Shown here piece after piece: positions 1-8,732 of a stretch of DNA of 64,000 bases. Each line of letters opens with the position of its first letter. The stretch's first letter is position 1. The translations under genes were made by a program, and so were the position numbers. This stretch comes from Rhizobium rhododendri (GTDB lineage Bacteria > Pseudomonadota > Alphaproteobacteria > Rhizobiales > Rhizobiaceae): assembly GCF_007000325.2 (NCBI RefSeq), contig NZ_CP117268.1, positions 1,240,001 through 1,304,000 of the forward strand, read 5' to 3'. Below the pieces are notes generated by a model. That model was not told the origin of the DNA. It saw nothing but the letters and a program-made list of their open reading frames with translations, and did not search any database.

Positions 1-1262
1 AGTGTCCGGGTCAGGCGGCGATTGGAGGATTTGCACTCCTTTCGTTCGGTTTGCCAGTCGCCGCGCGGCGTAGATCAGCGCCGAGCTTGGCGAGGAAGGC
101 TGCAGCAGCCATGACCAGCGTCATATGTCGGTTCCATGCATGCCACGAACGTGCTTCGCAATGATCCAGGCCAAGGTCATCCTTAGCGCGTTGAAAGCAC
201 TCCTCCACTGTCCACCGTAGCCCGGCAGCACCCGCCAACTCGCTAAGTTCCGTACCGGCAGGCGCAAAAACAAAATAATAGGCGCGTGCGTCCGGTTCCC
301 GACGGCTGCGGCGGATGAGAAGCCAGCGTTCCCATTGCCCATCAGGACGCGAGCTCAGAGGAATACGCACCCAATCGTAGAGCCGGAGGCCCTTGGCACC
401 TTCTCCGGCTGCATGACTGAACTAGGCTTCCGTCTCAAGTTCCGCTGCCATTGTTTCCGGACAAGTTTGTTCGACGTGCTGCTCACGGACAAAGCGCAGG
501 CAATGATTGGAACGAACTGCTAGAAAGTAAGGCTGACCGCGTCCTTCCAGCATGCGTCGTAACTTGGAATCCGATCCATAGAGTGCATCGGCCAACACCC
601 ATGCGCAAGGCACGCCAGCATCGAGCGCATCGGCACTGAGCTTGGCTGCAATGGTCGGCTTGGTCGCGAAGGCTTGCTGCTGTGGGATATGAGCCGCAGC
701 ACGACGCGTTTCGCTTTCGCTCCAGTCTTTGGGCAAATAAAGCTGCCGATCAATCAGGGTTTGACCAAAACGGCTTGCATAGGCAAGAAAGACGCCGACC
801 TGGCAGTTTTCAATACGTCCCGCCGTACCCGAATATTGTCGTGCAACACCGACCGAGTGTGTGCCTTTTTTTCAGAAACCCGGTTTCATCGACCACAAGG
901 ACGCCATCAGCATCGCCAAGTGCCTCCACCGCATAAGCGCGCACGACGTCGCGCAACGTGTCTGCATCCCATTGGCTGGGCCCCAACAGCGATTGCATCC
1001 GATAGGGGCTCTCCAGCCCTGCCTGTTCGGCCATTAACCAGCCGGTCTTGCGCTCAACTCCAGACAACAAACCATCTAGGAAGGCACTCGCCGATGCCCG
1101 GAGTTCACGTCGACCAAACACCGGGCCTAGCCGCTGCTTCAATGTGTCAAGCTCCCTGCTGCCAGGCCACCACTGATCCAGACCAACCCGAAACCGACAT
1201 CGAATTCCCTCCTTCAAACACCGGAAGTGAATCAAGATTTCGTTTTAAACGCAACTGTAGTA
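1..1262 (-). mobile_element. IS701-family element, copy A, left part outside the window
   Basis: The right boundary is a terminal repeat at about 1240-1262 that reads TACTACAGTTGCGTTT on the minus strand. It is followed outward by CTAG, the YTAR-type target site that IS701-family elements duplicate. The same end sequence occurs at 19237 and at 32094. The element lies against an IS5-family remnant, so it probably inserted into or next to that older IS. Sequence 1-60 (start of the downstream end) is shared with the two other copies in this window. Confidence 0.75.
11..1235 (-). pseudogene. IS701-family transposase, frameshifted and with a nonsense codon
   Basis: Read on the minus strand, three blocks join into one DDE transposase of about 400 residues. 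The N-terminal block (1235-810) holds the catalytic stretch VLVVDETGFLKK. The middle block (736-425) holds VLADALYGSD. The C-terminal block (about 421-11) contains WTVEECFQRAKDDLGLDHCE, with the conserved glutamate. The first break is a run of seven A (near 855) right after GFLKK, where six A would restore the frame to GTHSVGVARQYSG. The second is a TAG at 422-424 inside an otherwise continuous frame, probably a former Trp codon. The order and motifs match IS701 family members. It is inactive as it stands unless the A-run is read by slippage, and even then the TAG remains. Confidence 0.8.
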
Positions 1263-1275
1263 CTAGTCAGTGAGG

Positions 1276-1850
1276 ATGCGTATAAGCCCGTAGGTCGCAT
1301 CTCCGAGCGCGATTTCCACGGCGAGAAGCGCAACAACGCAACCTACGCGTCGACCACCGGCCCCGATGCCAGGCTTTACAAGAAGGCTCGCGGTCAGGCC
1401 GCCAAGCTTTGCCATATGGGTCACGGTACCATCGAAAACCGCAACGGTCTGGTCGTAGACGCCACGATGACCCATGCGACCGGAATTGCCGAGCGCGAGG
1501 CCGCTCTGGATATGGTGGGCAACATGGATGGTCGTCATCGCATCAAATTGGCTGCAGACAAAGCTTACGATACGGCCGACTTTGTCGCCGCCTTGCGGGA
1601 CGCAAAGGCGACACCACACGTCGCCCAGAACACGACGAACCGCCGCTCGGCCATAGACGGTCGGACCACCCATAACTCCGGCTATGCAGTTATTCAGCGC
1701 ATTCTCAAGCGTGTCGAAGAGGCTGGGCCAAGACCATCGGCGGAATGCGCAAGACCCGCCACCGCGGAGAGGATCGCGTCGGCTGGATGTACACCCTGAC
1801 GGCGACCTCTTATAATTTGGTGAGGCTACCAAAGCTGCTGGCGACGGTAT
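1276..1850 (+). pseudogene. IS5-family transposase, C-terminal half
   Basis: The frame encodes the DDE domain of an IS5-type transposase: FHGEKRNNATYASTTGPDA, then NRNGLVVDA, AADKAYDTADFV, and the end DGRTTHNSGYAVIQRILKRV. After KRVEEA the frame breaks. The expected FGWAKTIGGMRKTRHRGED continues in another frame, consistent with loss of 7 bases between two GCT repeats near 1723. The tail (YNLVRLPKLL) is readable to about 1850. The N-terminal half is missing, cut off by the IS701 copy at 1262. It is a dead remnant. Confidence 0.75.
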
Positions 1851-2241
1851 ATTCGCGCCCGTCATCCGCCGAGCGAAGGCATATGATGACAAACTAGGCG
1901 AAAATGGCCGCGGAAAGAATGTCACTGCCGCTCGCCTACACCCCATTTATCGAGGACTGGTGCGAAAATTAGCGCTATTTCCGCACGCTGTTAATAGCCG
2001 CCGGCGCAAAACAGCTACTCAAGCGTCGGCAAAGACTGTTAACCTTTCGCTAATCTAAACTTCCACGTGCGATCCACGAATGTATTGCGTGAGCGCACCG
2101 TTTATAACCAGGAGTGCCGTGTTCGGAATAAACATTCCTGACTCTGTTGGCTATATTCTAGGGATAGTAGTTTGCTGCGAGTCGCTTTATTTGCTTGGTG
2201 TGCCACCGCTTGTTGTTATAGGCCGAATGAGGAGGGTTGAG

Positions 2242-3309
2242 ATGAAACCGACAACTTATTTTTATTCCATCATCATTTATTTTGTGATGTTTATCCCATT
2301 TGGGTATGTTCACGGCGCTTCAAATTCGGAGGGACTTCGCCGCCAACTCGCATATCAACCATTTAGTGAGCAAAGTATTTGGAACACACCGCTCGGGCAA
2401 AAAGCTGCGTTTCTCTCCCGCGATGACGCGATGAGCAAGATGTTGCATAGCGATAACGTTGGAGGGAAAAGCGGTTCTTACGCTTGGATTGGGTATGATG
2501 CTACCAGCATTTACTATACCAGCTACAAGGACCCGTTCGTGAAGTGGAATTATGTCGGTCGGTCAGCGACAGCACCATGGCCGTATGATACAGCTATCCA
2601 AAATGACAGCGTCTGGTTACGCACTCCGAAGAACGTCCAGTTTTTTGGAGGTACCGATAACGTGGCGGTGATTATCGACCCAAGCGGAAAAGTTGCATAT
2701 GAAGTTTGGCTGGGAAAGTACGATGCGCTCGCGAACGTCTATAACGTACAGTATCTTGTCAGAGTGGACCTAACGAGCACGGGAATCGCAAGCGGTGAAA
2801 GTCGTTCCGAGGGTGTGCGTGCGTTCGGAGGGTCAATCCTCGGTGGGTTGATCCGTTGCGGCGAGTTGGAATCTTACAGAATTAGCCATGCCGTTGCCAT
2901 TTTGGTCAGCCAAAATCAAGCAAAGCGAGGAGCTGGTGTAGACGATCAGAAAGTTTGGCCTGCAATGAATACGGACGGCGCGGGGAAAAACAGTTATTCC
3001 GGGCTAGTTCCCATCGGGCAACTTTTAGCGATACCGCAATCTGTAGATATTTCTCGCCTTGACCTAACCCCCGACGGACTCGCCTTAGCAACCGCACTGC
3101 AGCAGTTTGGCGGTTATGTTGTGGACACGGCAACCAACACTATGTCAATTGGCGCGATCGAACACGGTTGCAAAGTTCAGAGTGTCAAAAATCTTCAGCA
3201 CGATGTAAGGTCGATTCGAGATGTGCTGCTCCCCGTTTCTAACAACACCAGTAAGGACATAGGTGGTCCGGGAGTTAGGGTTGCCGACTTTCCGCCAACG
3301 ATTAAGTAA
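2242..3309 (+). CDS. Secreted protein of unknown function in polysaccharide locus
   Basis: It encodes 355 residues starting at ATG 2242, chosen because AGGAGGG lies 7 bases upstream and the N-terminus is a clear signal peptide (MKPTTYFYSIIIYFVMFIPF, cleavage probably after VHGA). An open frame reaches back to 2080 but lacks a ribosome site. The mature protein has the motif PFSEQSIWNTPLG, a central WLRTPKNVQFFGG stretch, and a C-terminal half with GGLIRCGEL, ISHAVAI, VWPAMNTDG, GLVPIGQLLAIP and LQQFGGYVVD. From memory, similar motif sets occur in extracellular proteins of actinobacteria and rhizobia without assigned function. Next to glycosyltransferases, a role in polysaccharide processing or binding is possible but is inference. 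It is AT-rich compared with the core genes. Confidence 0.75.
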   Translation: MKPTTYFYSIIIYFVMFIPFGYVHGASNSEGLRRQLAYQPFSEQSIWNTPLGQKAAFLSRDDAMSKMLHSDNVGGKSGSYAWIGYDATSIYYTSYKDPFVKWNYVGRSATAPWPYDTAIQNDSVWLRTPKNVQFFGGTDNVAVIIDPSGKVAYEVWLGKYDALANVYNVQYLVRVDLTSTGIASGESRSEGVRAFGGSILGGLIRCGELESYRISHAVAILVSQNQAKRGAGVDDQKVWPAMNTDGAGKNSYSGLVPIGQLLAIPQSVDISRLDLTPDGLALATALQQFGGYVVDTATNTMSIGAIEHGCKVQSVKNLQHDVRSIRDVLLPVSNNTSKDIGGPGVRVADFPPTIK

Positions 3310-3511
3310 CAATTTGAAATGTGCATATTTGACCCGTTCCGCTTGCCTTGGATCGAAGATGGTTATGTAGTGCATGAACAAAGACGATATTGTTGACTGT
3401 GTTGGCCTGAAAGCTAATATACGCGACATTTACTGATACCATTTGAAAAAGGCGTAGGCATGTCAACGATGAGGTCAAAAAATCACATACACGGGCTTTC
3501 CAGCGATAAAG

Positions 3512-4444
3512 GTGCCGTCGTTGTATTCTAAAGCGCAGACTGAGGATGATTTGACTTTTTTCGACGATAACCCGCTCGTAACGGTTTATCTTCCCACTCA
3601 TAATCGAAGGCTTCTTTTGGAGCGGGCGGTAAGTTCGGTCGTGATGCAGTCTTATATTCATTTCGAACTAATTATAGTTGATGATGGATCCACTGATGAT
3701 ACGGGTGAATATCTTGCAAGAATTGCCCTCTCTGATGCCAGGATCATAGTCTTAAAGCACTCCTATCCCAGGGGCGCCCCGGCGGCGCGAAACCTGGCAA
3801 TTAGTCGAGCAAAAGGGAAGTATATCACTGGACTTGACGACGATGATGAGTTTCATCCGCTAAGGCTTGAAGTTTTTGTCAAAAACTGGTTGGAAGTAGC
3901 CGGCACTGCGGCGCAGCCAGCATGTCTTTTTTCATCTTTACTCTTTGTAGGCGATAGTGGGAAAATTGTGTCTAATGATAAGCGAGACAGAGTTGTCGCC
4001 GAAGAACTTTTTTCAGGAAATTTAGTCGGAAATCAAATTTTTTGCCCTACCGGCCATATGAAAGAGATAGGCGGCTTCGATATCAATATGCCAGCATGGC
4101 AAGACCTAGAGTTCTTTATAAGGCTATTGCGAGCCTATGGTCACGCTCGACACGTCAATAGACCTACCTACTTGTGCTATATCGATACAGGACGGCAACG
4201 TATATCTACGCGCACTGATTCGCTTAGGAAGGCTTTTTCTATAATAAAAAGTAAGAATTCTGGAATTGATAGGAGGTACTTAAATACTCTATTTATGCAG
4301 ATATTTTCTGACTACTATGGTGTAAGGCCAAAATATCAGGATTTTGCTGTTTTGCTTGATCAACGAGCACCTTTGTCAAGCTGGATTAAGTTGATATGGA
4401 AAATATGGAAAAATCGAAGGGGTGTGCAGGCATTTGGCTCTTGA
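3512..4444 (+). CDS. Family 2 glycosyltransferase
   Basis: It encodes 310 residues from GTG 3512. This is the first possible start because an in-frame TGA lies at 3470. The GT-A fold is evident: VTVYLPTHNRRLLLERAVSS at residues 23-42, the nucleotide-binding IIVDDGSTDDT, and the metal-binding DDDDEF around residue 110. PAWQDLEFFIRLL is the expected acceptor-side acidic motif (ED/QDxEF). No membrane segment is visible, so it probably acts at the cytoplasmic face on a lipid-linked sugar. The ribosome site is weak. It reads with the secreted protein upstream and opposite to the 5.7-10.7 kb operon. Which sugar it transfers cannot be told. Confidence 0.85.
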   Translation: MPSLYSKAQTEDDLTFFDDNPLVTVYLPTHNRRLLLERAVSSVVMQSYIHFELIIVDDGSTDDTGEYLARIALSDARIIVLKHSYPRGAPAARNLAISRAKGKYITGLDDDDEFHPLRLEVFVKNWLEVAGTAAQPACLFSSLLFVGDSGKIVSNDKRDRVVAEELFSGNLVGNQIFCPTGHMKEIGGFDINMPAWQDLEFFIRLLRAYGHARHVNRPTYLCYIDTGRQRISTRTDSLRKAFSIIKSKNSGIDRRYLNTLFMQIFSDYYGVRPKYQDFAVLLDQRAPLSSWIKLIWKIWKNRRGVQAFGS

Positions 4445-4724
4445 ATAAAACCATCGGAATAATATTTGTAGCAGTGGCGAGGGCGATACACTATGAATAC
4501 CTCGGAATTGGCTTTCGGCAAAAAGCAATTGCCCTGTATTTGCTACGAGGCGTCTCGAATAAGGCTTGAGTGATCTCAGCCCGTTGTGATCCCGGAAATT
4601 TGCGGAGTTTCAATGGTGAGCGTCCCGCGGACGGATTTTGCTGATTGGGCAGATCGGGCGATGTGTTTGCATTAGAACCAGCACTACAGATAATACCAAT
4701 CGCCATTGATCATAACCGATGGGC
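4445..4724. mobile_element. IS66 end fragment in gene-poor stretch
   Basis: From about 4612 to 4690 the sequence (GTGAGCGTCCCGCGGACGG, then ATTTTGCTGATTGGGCAGAT) closely resembles the left end of the IS66 element at 19451. It is therefore a left-over IS66 terminus without genes. I see no gene in 4445-4611. Confidence 0.55.
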
Positions 4725-5285
4725 CTAATGTCGTAGGCCGATTGACATGATCTTCCATGGTTGATCGATGAGCTTCTTTCAAGCCTCGCAGCAGTGATCG
4801 ACCATATCGTCATAGGATGTGAAGACCCGGTTTGACAGCCAGTTGTTGCGCATGAATTGCCAGACGTTTTCTACCGGGTTGAGTTCAGGGGGGACGCGGC
4901 GGCAGGAAGAGCAAGGTGATGCTTTTTTTGGCACGATCAACTTGGCCAATAAGTGCCAGCCCGCCTGATCAAGGATCAGCACCGTTTGCGCACCGGGATT
5001 GACCTCGCCACTGATTTCCAAAAGATGTTCGTTCATAGCCTGTCTGTCGCACCAGGGCATGACAACGCTTGCCCCTTGCCCTTTGGGCAGATTGCGCCGA
5101 ATAAGTAATAAGTAGGCCGAAAGGGTACGTTGATCGTGCGGCGCGGATGGACGTGTCCCCCGTTGCGCCCACCGCAGGGTGATCGTATTCTTTTGTCCGA
5201 CCCTCACGATCTGATCCGCTGGTCCATCCAAGAGGTCCGACGCATTGCGAATAAGCTTGCCCAGCGGCGTATAAAGCCCGCCCAC
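4725..5285 (-). pseudogene. IS630-family transposase remnant
   Basis: The minus-strand frame shows the IS630 DDE core: VGQKNTITLRWAQRGTRPSA, then AMNEHLLEISGEVNPGA, VLILDQAGWH with the second Asp, and PELNPVENVWQFMRNNWLS with the catalytic Glu. Between LIVP and PELNP the expected SITLLFLPPR is in a shifted frame, so two nearby indels cancel out. At 4776-4778 the codon after HCCEA is TGA where relatives have Trp. After it the frame continues as KKLIDQPWKIMSIGLRH to a stop at 4725. The N-terminal domain is missing or unrecognisable. It is a dead copy. Confidence 0.7.
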
Positions 5286-5441
5286 ATCATCGCATGGTCA
5301 AGTTGGAGACGAGCGCATCAAGCTGCCGCCCGACGCGCTCACTTGAAATCAAAATTGCAACTGTAATGTTAAGCTGGCAAACCGGGCCCAATTGCGCCCC
5401 CTCATCGTGGCCGGCGAAGAGCGCGTTGCGCCGGTGGTAGC

Positions 5442-5705
5442 CATGGACATTATCAGAGACCGTAAACAGGTGAGCCGCCTTGAGATTGTGGACAGCGGTC
5501 GGCGCCGCCGGTACAGTGACGAACCAAGCTTGCGATTGTAGCAGAGCCTCTCTGCTCCACGGCAAGTGACGGTTACAGCCCAGCGCCACGGGATCACCCG
5601 TCTTCAGTTGAATAGCTGGCGCAAAGCGGCGCGGGAAGGAAGGCTTGGCAATGGTTCTAGGAAGGGTTTGTTGCAGCCCTGGTCGTTCCGGAATGCACCG
5701 TGCCG
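5442..5705 (+). pseudogene. IS66 TnpA fragment with nonsense codon
   Basis: From ATG 5442 the frame reads MDIIRDRKQV, then RLEIVDSGRRRRYSDE, and hits TAG at 5538-5540. It then continues in the same frame as APRQVTVTAQRHGITRLQLN and WRKAAREGRLGNGS. This is the N-terminal two-thirds of the same TnpA type that is intact at 14250-14681 (EIVDSGRRRRFTDEAK, PRQVTVTAQRHGITRWQLN). The fragment stops near 5705 inside the 3' end of the convergent polymerase gene. I identify nothing in 5286-5441. Confidence 0.7.
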
Positions 5706-6922
5706 GGTGAAGATCCGCCTACTTTCTGCGTTATTCTAGGGTCGCCACGAAGCTTTCGACGGTGCTGTTCATAAAGGTGGTTGGGTTGACTGACTATAAC
5801 CACGCCGACTGCTAATATCGAAAATGCATACCAGTCATACGCAAGATAAAATATTGTGTTGTCGGAATATGCTTCAATGGCGTGGGCCAGTATCAATGAT
5901 AAGGTTGTCCACGCAGCTTTTGGATTTCGCGCTCTCCTTTTCCATATGAAGAAAAATGGCAACGAGAATGTAAAGAGATACAGCAGTAAACCAGTTATTC
6001 CCAGTTCATAAATGGTATGGATGTAGGCACTGTGAGCATCCATGTCGGGAGCTATAGGAAAAAATATCTCAGTATCGTGATTGAACGAACCAGCGCCTTC
6101 GCCCAATACGCGGCTTTCTTCAGAGTAGGTCAAAGCCGAGTCCCATAGTAACTTCCGCCAAGTATACGAGTCGACCACGACGCCACCTTTCCCTACGTCG
6201 TCGATTGTCGTCTCTACCTGGGGCGTTTTAAGATCAGACAACCGCTCACTTACCTGCGGTACAAACAACAGTAACGGAGCTAAAACCAATGGATAAAGCA
6301 GCCGCCTATCCGCAAACACACCTAGTAAAATCAGCGATGCAGCGATTGCGATCCAAGCACTACGAGTCTCAGTAGCAATTAATAGCATAAAAAAGAAAAA
6401 AACTGACGTCCGCAAGTATACGATAACTCTTCGAGAATTACCTAGCTGTGGCAGCTGAAAAAATAAGTAAGTGGCGAGTATTAGCGCGACAAGGTAAAAC
6501 GCGAATATATTGGGATGAGTGAACGTTCCTTTCACCGATCGCTCTGCGCCCCCAAGTGCCAGTTGTAAAAACGCAACTGGAATTTGAGTTAATGAGGAAC
6601 ATATGATGGCAAATAGAACTTTTTTTATATATTTTCGGTTATCACAAACATAAAAAACCGATAATAAAATAGATGGAAACGTGCATGTTTGAAGGAATAA
6701 ACGAAACCCGGCACTCGGAGCCGAGGAATATGTCAAAGAGAATAACATGAAGCTCAGATAGGGGACCCACGAAAGCAACGCAAGATTTACGTATAATTTT
6801 CTTGTTTGAGTAGCGGAAAATAACCCTATGACAATTAATAATGCGTTGAAAGCTGCGCCTAAACCATCGACACCCTCAAGTGAGGCTCTTGTAAGCAAAA
6901 CAAATATAACTATATTACGCAT
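5657..6922 (-). CDS. Wzy-like O-antigen/EPS polymerase, 3' end altered by IS66 debris
   Basis: It encodes 421 residues from ATG 6922, preferred because TAGGTGG lies 8 bases upstream. A GTG at 6934 would add four residues. There are about ten hydrophobic segments, a large loop at about residues 225-310 containing DSYTWRKLLWDSALTYSEES and GEGAGSFNHDTE, and the typical pattern ETRSAWIAIAASLILL. This is the Wzy_C/O-antigen ligase fold, whose members polymerise or ligate undecaprenyl-linked repeat units in the inner membrane. The last 15-30 codons run into the IS66 TnpA fragment on the opposite strand (after RKLRGDPR). The natural C-terminus is therefore probably replaced, but all membrane segments are upstream of that point. 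It is the last gene of the minus-strand cluster. Confidence 0.75.
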   Translation of the reverse strand: MRNIVIFVLLTRASLEGVDGLGAAFNALLIVIGLFSATQTRKLYVNLALLSWVPYLSFMLFSLTYSSAPSAGFRLFLQTCTFPSILLSVFYVCDNRKYIKKVLFAIICSSLTQIPVAFLQLALGGAERSVKGTFTHPNIFAFYLVALILATYLFFQLPQLGNSRRVIVYLRTSVFFFFMLLIATETRSAWIAIAASLILLGVFADRRLLYPLVLAPLLLFVPQVSERLSDLKTPQVETTIDDVGKGGVVVDSYTWRKLLWDSALTYSEESRVLGEGAGSFNHDTEIFFPIAPDMDAHSAYIHTIYELGITGLLLYLFTFSLPFFFIWKRRARNPKAAWTTLSLILAHAIEAYSDNTIFYLAYDWYAFSILAVGVVIVSQPNHLYEQHRRKLRGDPRITQKVGGSSPGTVHSGTTRAATNPS

Positions 6923-6982
6923 TAGTGTTGCCACCTAACATACTTTATAACATCGATCTCATTTTCAATATTTAGCCGATAC

Positions 6983-7489
6983 TTATTCTATAATTCTAGC
7001 CGGATTTCCAACTGCGGTGCACCCGGAAGGTAAATCGGTGAGTACCACACTCATCGCACCGATTTTCGCTCCCGAACCTATTTTTACTGGCCCCAGAATT
7101 TGTGCATAGGCGCCAATTTCCACATCATCGCCGATAACGGGCGCTCCGCCATCATTTGTTCGGTTTCCTATTGTGACTCCCTGTCTTAAGGTACAGTTGG
7201 CGCCTATTATCGAATTTGGATGAATAAAAATACCGCCAAAATGCCATATACGAAGACCGGCTCCGATCACGCATTCTTTCGGAATACTTACCCCGGTTAC
7301 TGTTTCCACCAATCGAAACATCATCCAATATGTCTTGTTATTAATGAAACGAAAAGGACCAGGTTTCCGTAGATCATTACGCCGACCATACCTGTATACC
7401 CAAATCGCCCACAGTGATTGTTCGCGAAAGAATTTACTGGTTCCAGTAATCCGATCTAGATCTTGTTTCCAGTTAATATCTCTTTGCAT
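6983..7489 (-). CDS. Hexapeptide-repeat acyltransferase, serine acetyltransferase-like
   Basis: It encodes 168 residues. The C-terminal two-thirds is a left-handed beta-helix with imperfect hexapeptides (IGAGLRIWHFGGIFIHPNSI, IGANCTLRQGVTIGNR, IGDDVEIGAYAQILGPVKIG). It ends in GNPARI, the usual end of SAT/CysE-type and NodL-like acetyltransferases. The N-terminal helices (residues 1-70) resemble the short form of serine acetyltransferase. In a polysaccharide operon it most likely acetylates a sugar rather than making O-acetylserine; this is context inference. It lies between the GT2 gene (54 bases) and the polymerase gene (60 bases), all on the minus strand. Confidence 0.8.
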   Translation of the reverse strand: MQRDINWKQDLDRITGTSKFFREQSLWAIWVYRYGRRNDLRKPGPFRFINNKTYWMMFRLVETVTGVSIPKECVIGAGLRIWHFGGIFIHPNSIIGANCTLRQGVTIGNRTNDGGAPVIGDDVEIGAYAQILGPVKIGSGAKIGAMSVVLTDLPSGCTAVGNPARIIE

Positions 7490-7543
7490 ATGCTTCTCGT
7501 CGCATGGCCAACTTACAGATTTGACGCTTTCGGTTGAATTTAT

Positions 7544-8731
7544 TTACTCTCCCGTTCGGCGCGTCCTAACCCAGCCAATACGTTTACCGAAAACCAACAA
7601 AAGATATACGGGTAATTTCGCAATTATATAAAGTGGGATCCTAAACAGATCTCCACCTGTTATCAGATCCCTACCGGTTTTCCACCAAGCTATTAGAACT
7701 GCTAAAACCAGTACCCCAAAAACAATTCCAGCCAAAATCACAGAGACTATCCCCAAGAAACCGAAGTAAAACGCGCAGACGGAAATAAGAAAAAAGCTTG
7801 TACAAATCATAGCCAGAAGCGATATTGGTGGGACCATTATCGCAAATGCGTACCCCAATGGGGGCCAGCTTCTTGATTGAATCGCAACCGGTATCAGCTT
7901 TGCGATCGCATATGGAATAATCGTTATGTGCCCATGTTCCCAGCGTGTACGCTGTGTTTTTTGAGATGATAAATCTGTCGGGAGTAACGTTCTAACCATC
8001 GCACTTCGCAAATATACTGGGTTGATGCCTTGAGATACTAGGTCGATTCCCAGCGCCATATCTTCTACTATATTTGAATTTCCAAGATCTATGCGACTCG
8101 CTAACGCCCAAGGCAACGCGATACCGCTGCCCGTAATTATTGATGGAATGCCCAGCGATGCGTCCCCACTCAGCCGAACATCATTTTTTATCCTCAACGC
8201 GAACGCAGATACACGTTGAGATCGACTTTGGAGGAGAGGCTGCTCAAAAAGATATTGCGCTTGGATCGGCCGCATTAAATTCGACGCTGCGTAAGCTAGT
8301 TTCTGAAGCGCAAATTGTTCGGGTACGCAATCGGCATCAATAAAAATGACCACGTCCGGGGCACGACTTTGCAAACTGTCTAAACCAAACTGAAGTGCGT
8401 ATCCCTTACCTTTTTTCATCAGATCATGACGAATCAGCACTTCGGCACCGGCAGACGCTGAAATAGCCGCAGTTTCATCGGTACAATTATCGGCGACAAC
8501 TACTAATCTATCCCCTTCCCGCAAATCATGTTGTATCGCCCTAAGTGCCGTCGCAATCGTCAGAGCCTCATTGTGCGCCGGAACAACCACCGTGAAGTTG
8601 GGTGCGATAGAATATTCAGAGGCCGGTATATCAGTAGAGCCGCTCGGGGCAACGGCGATTTCAACCGCATATACGGCAACCGGCAGTAAAACAACTAGAC
8701 ACAATATTGACCAAATAAAAATAATTATCAT
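7544..8731 (-). CDS. Membrane-anchored family 2 glycosyltransferase
   Basis: It encodes 395 residues. ATG 8731 is taken as the start because the upstream gene stops with TAA one base before it and GGAG sits in the last codons of that gene, a coupled arrangement. One N-terminal membrane segment is followed by the GT2 domain: VVVPAHNEALTIATAL, DNCTDET, FIDADCVPE (DxD-like), NIVEDMALG (ED) and QKTQRTRWEHG (Q/RxxRW). Three to four C-terminal membrane segments follow. This layout is that of processive or lipid-linked polysaccharide synthases such as NDP-sugar transferases of the cellulose/hyaluronan synthase type. It belongs to the minus-strand operon with the GT4 and acyltransferase genes. The donor sugar is not predictable. 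Confidence 0.85.
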   Translation of the reverse strand: MIIIFIWSILCLVVLLPVAVYAVEIAVAPSGSTDIPASEYSIAPNFTVVVPAHNEALTIATALRAIQHDLREGDRLVVVADNCTDETAAISASAGAEVLIRHDLMKKGKGYALQFGLDSLQSRAPDVVIFIDADCVPEQFALQKLAYAASNLMRPIQAQYLFEQPLLQSRSQRVSAFALRIKNDVRLSGDASLGIPSIITGSGIALPWALASRIDLGNSNIVEDMALGIDLVSQGINPVYLRSAMVRTLLPTDLSSQKTQRTRWEHGHITIIPYAIAKLIPVAIQSRSWPPLGYAFAIMVPPISLLAMICTSFFLISVCAFYFGFLGIVSVILAGIVFGVLVLAVLIAWWKTGRDLITGGDLFRIPLYIIAKLPVYLLLVFGKRIGWVRTRRTGE

Positions 8732-8732
8732 C

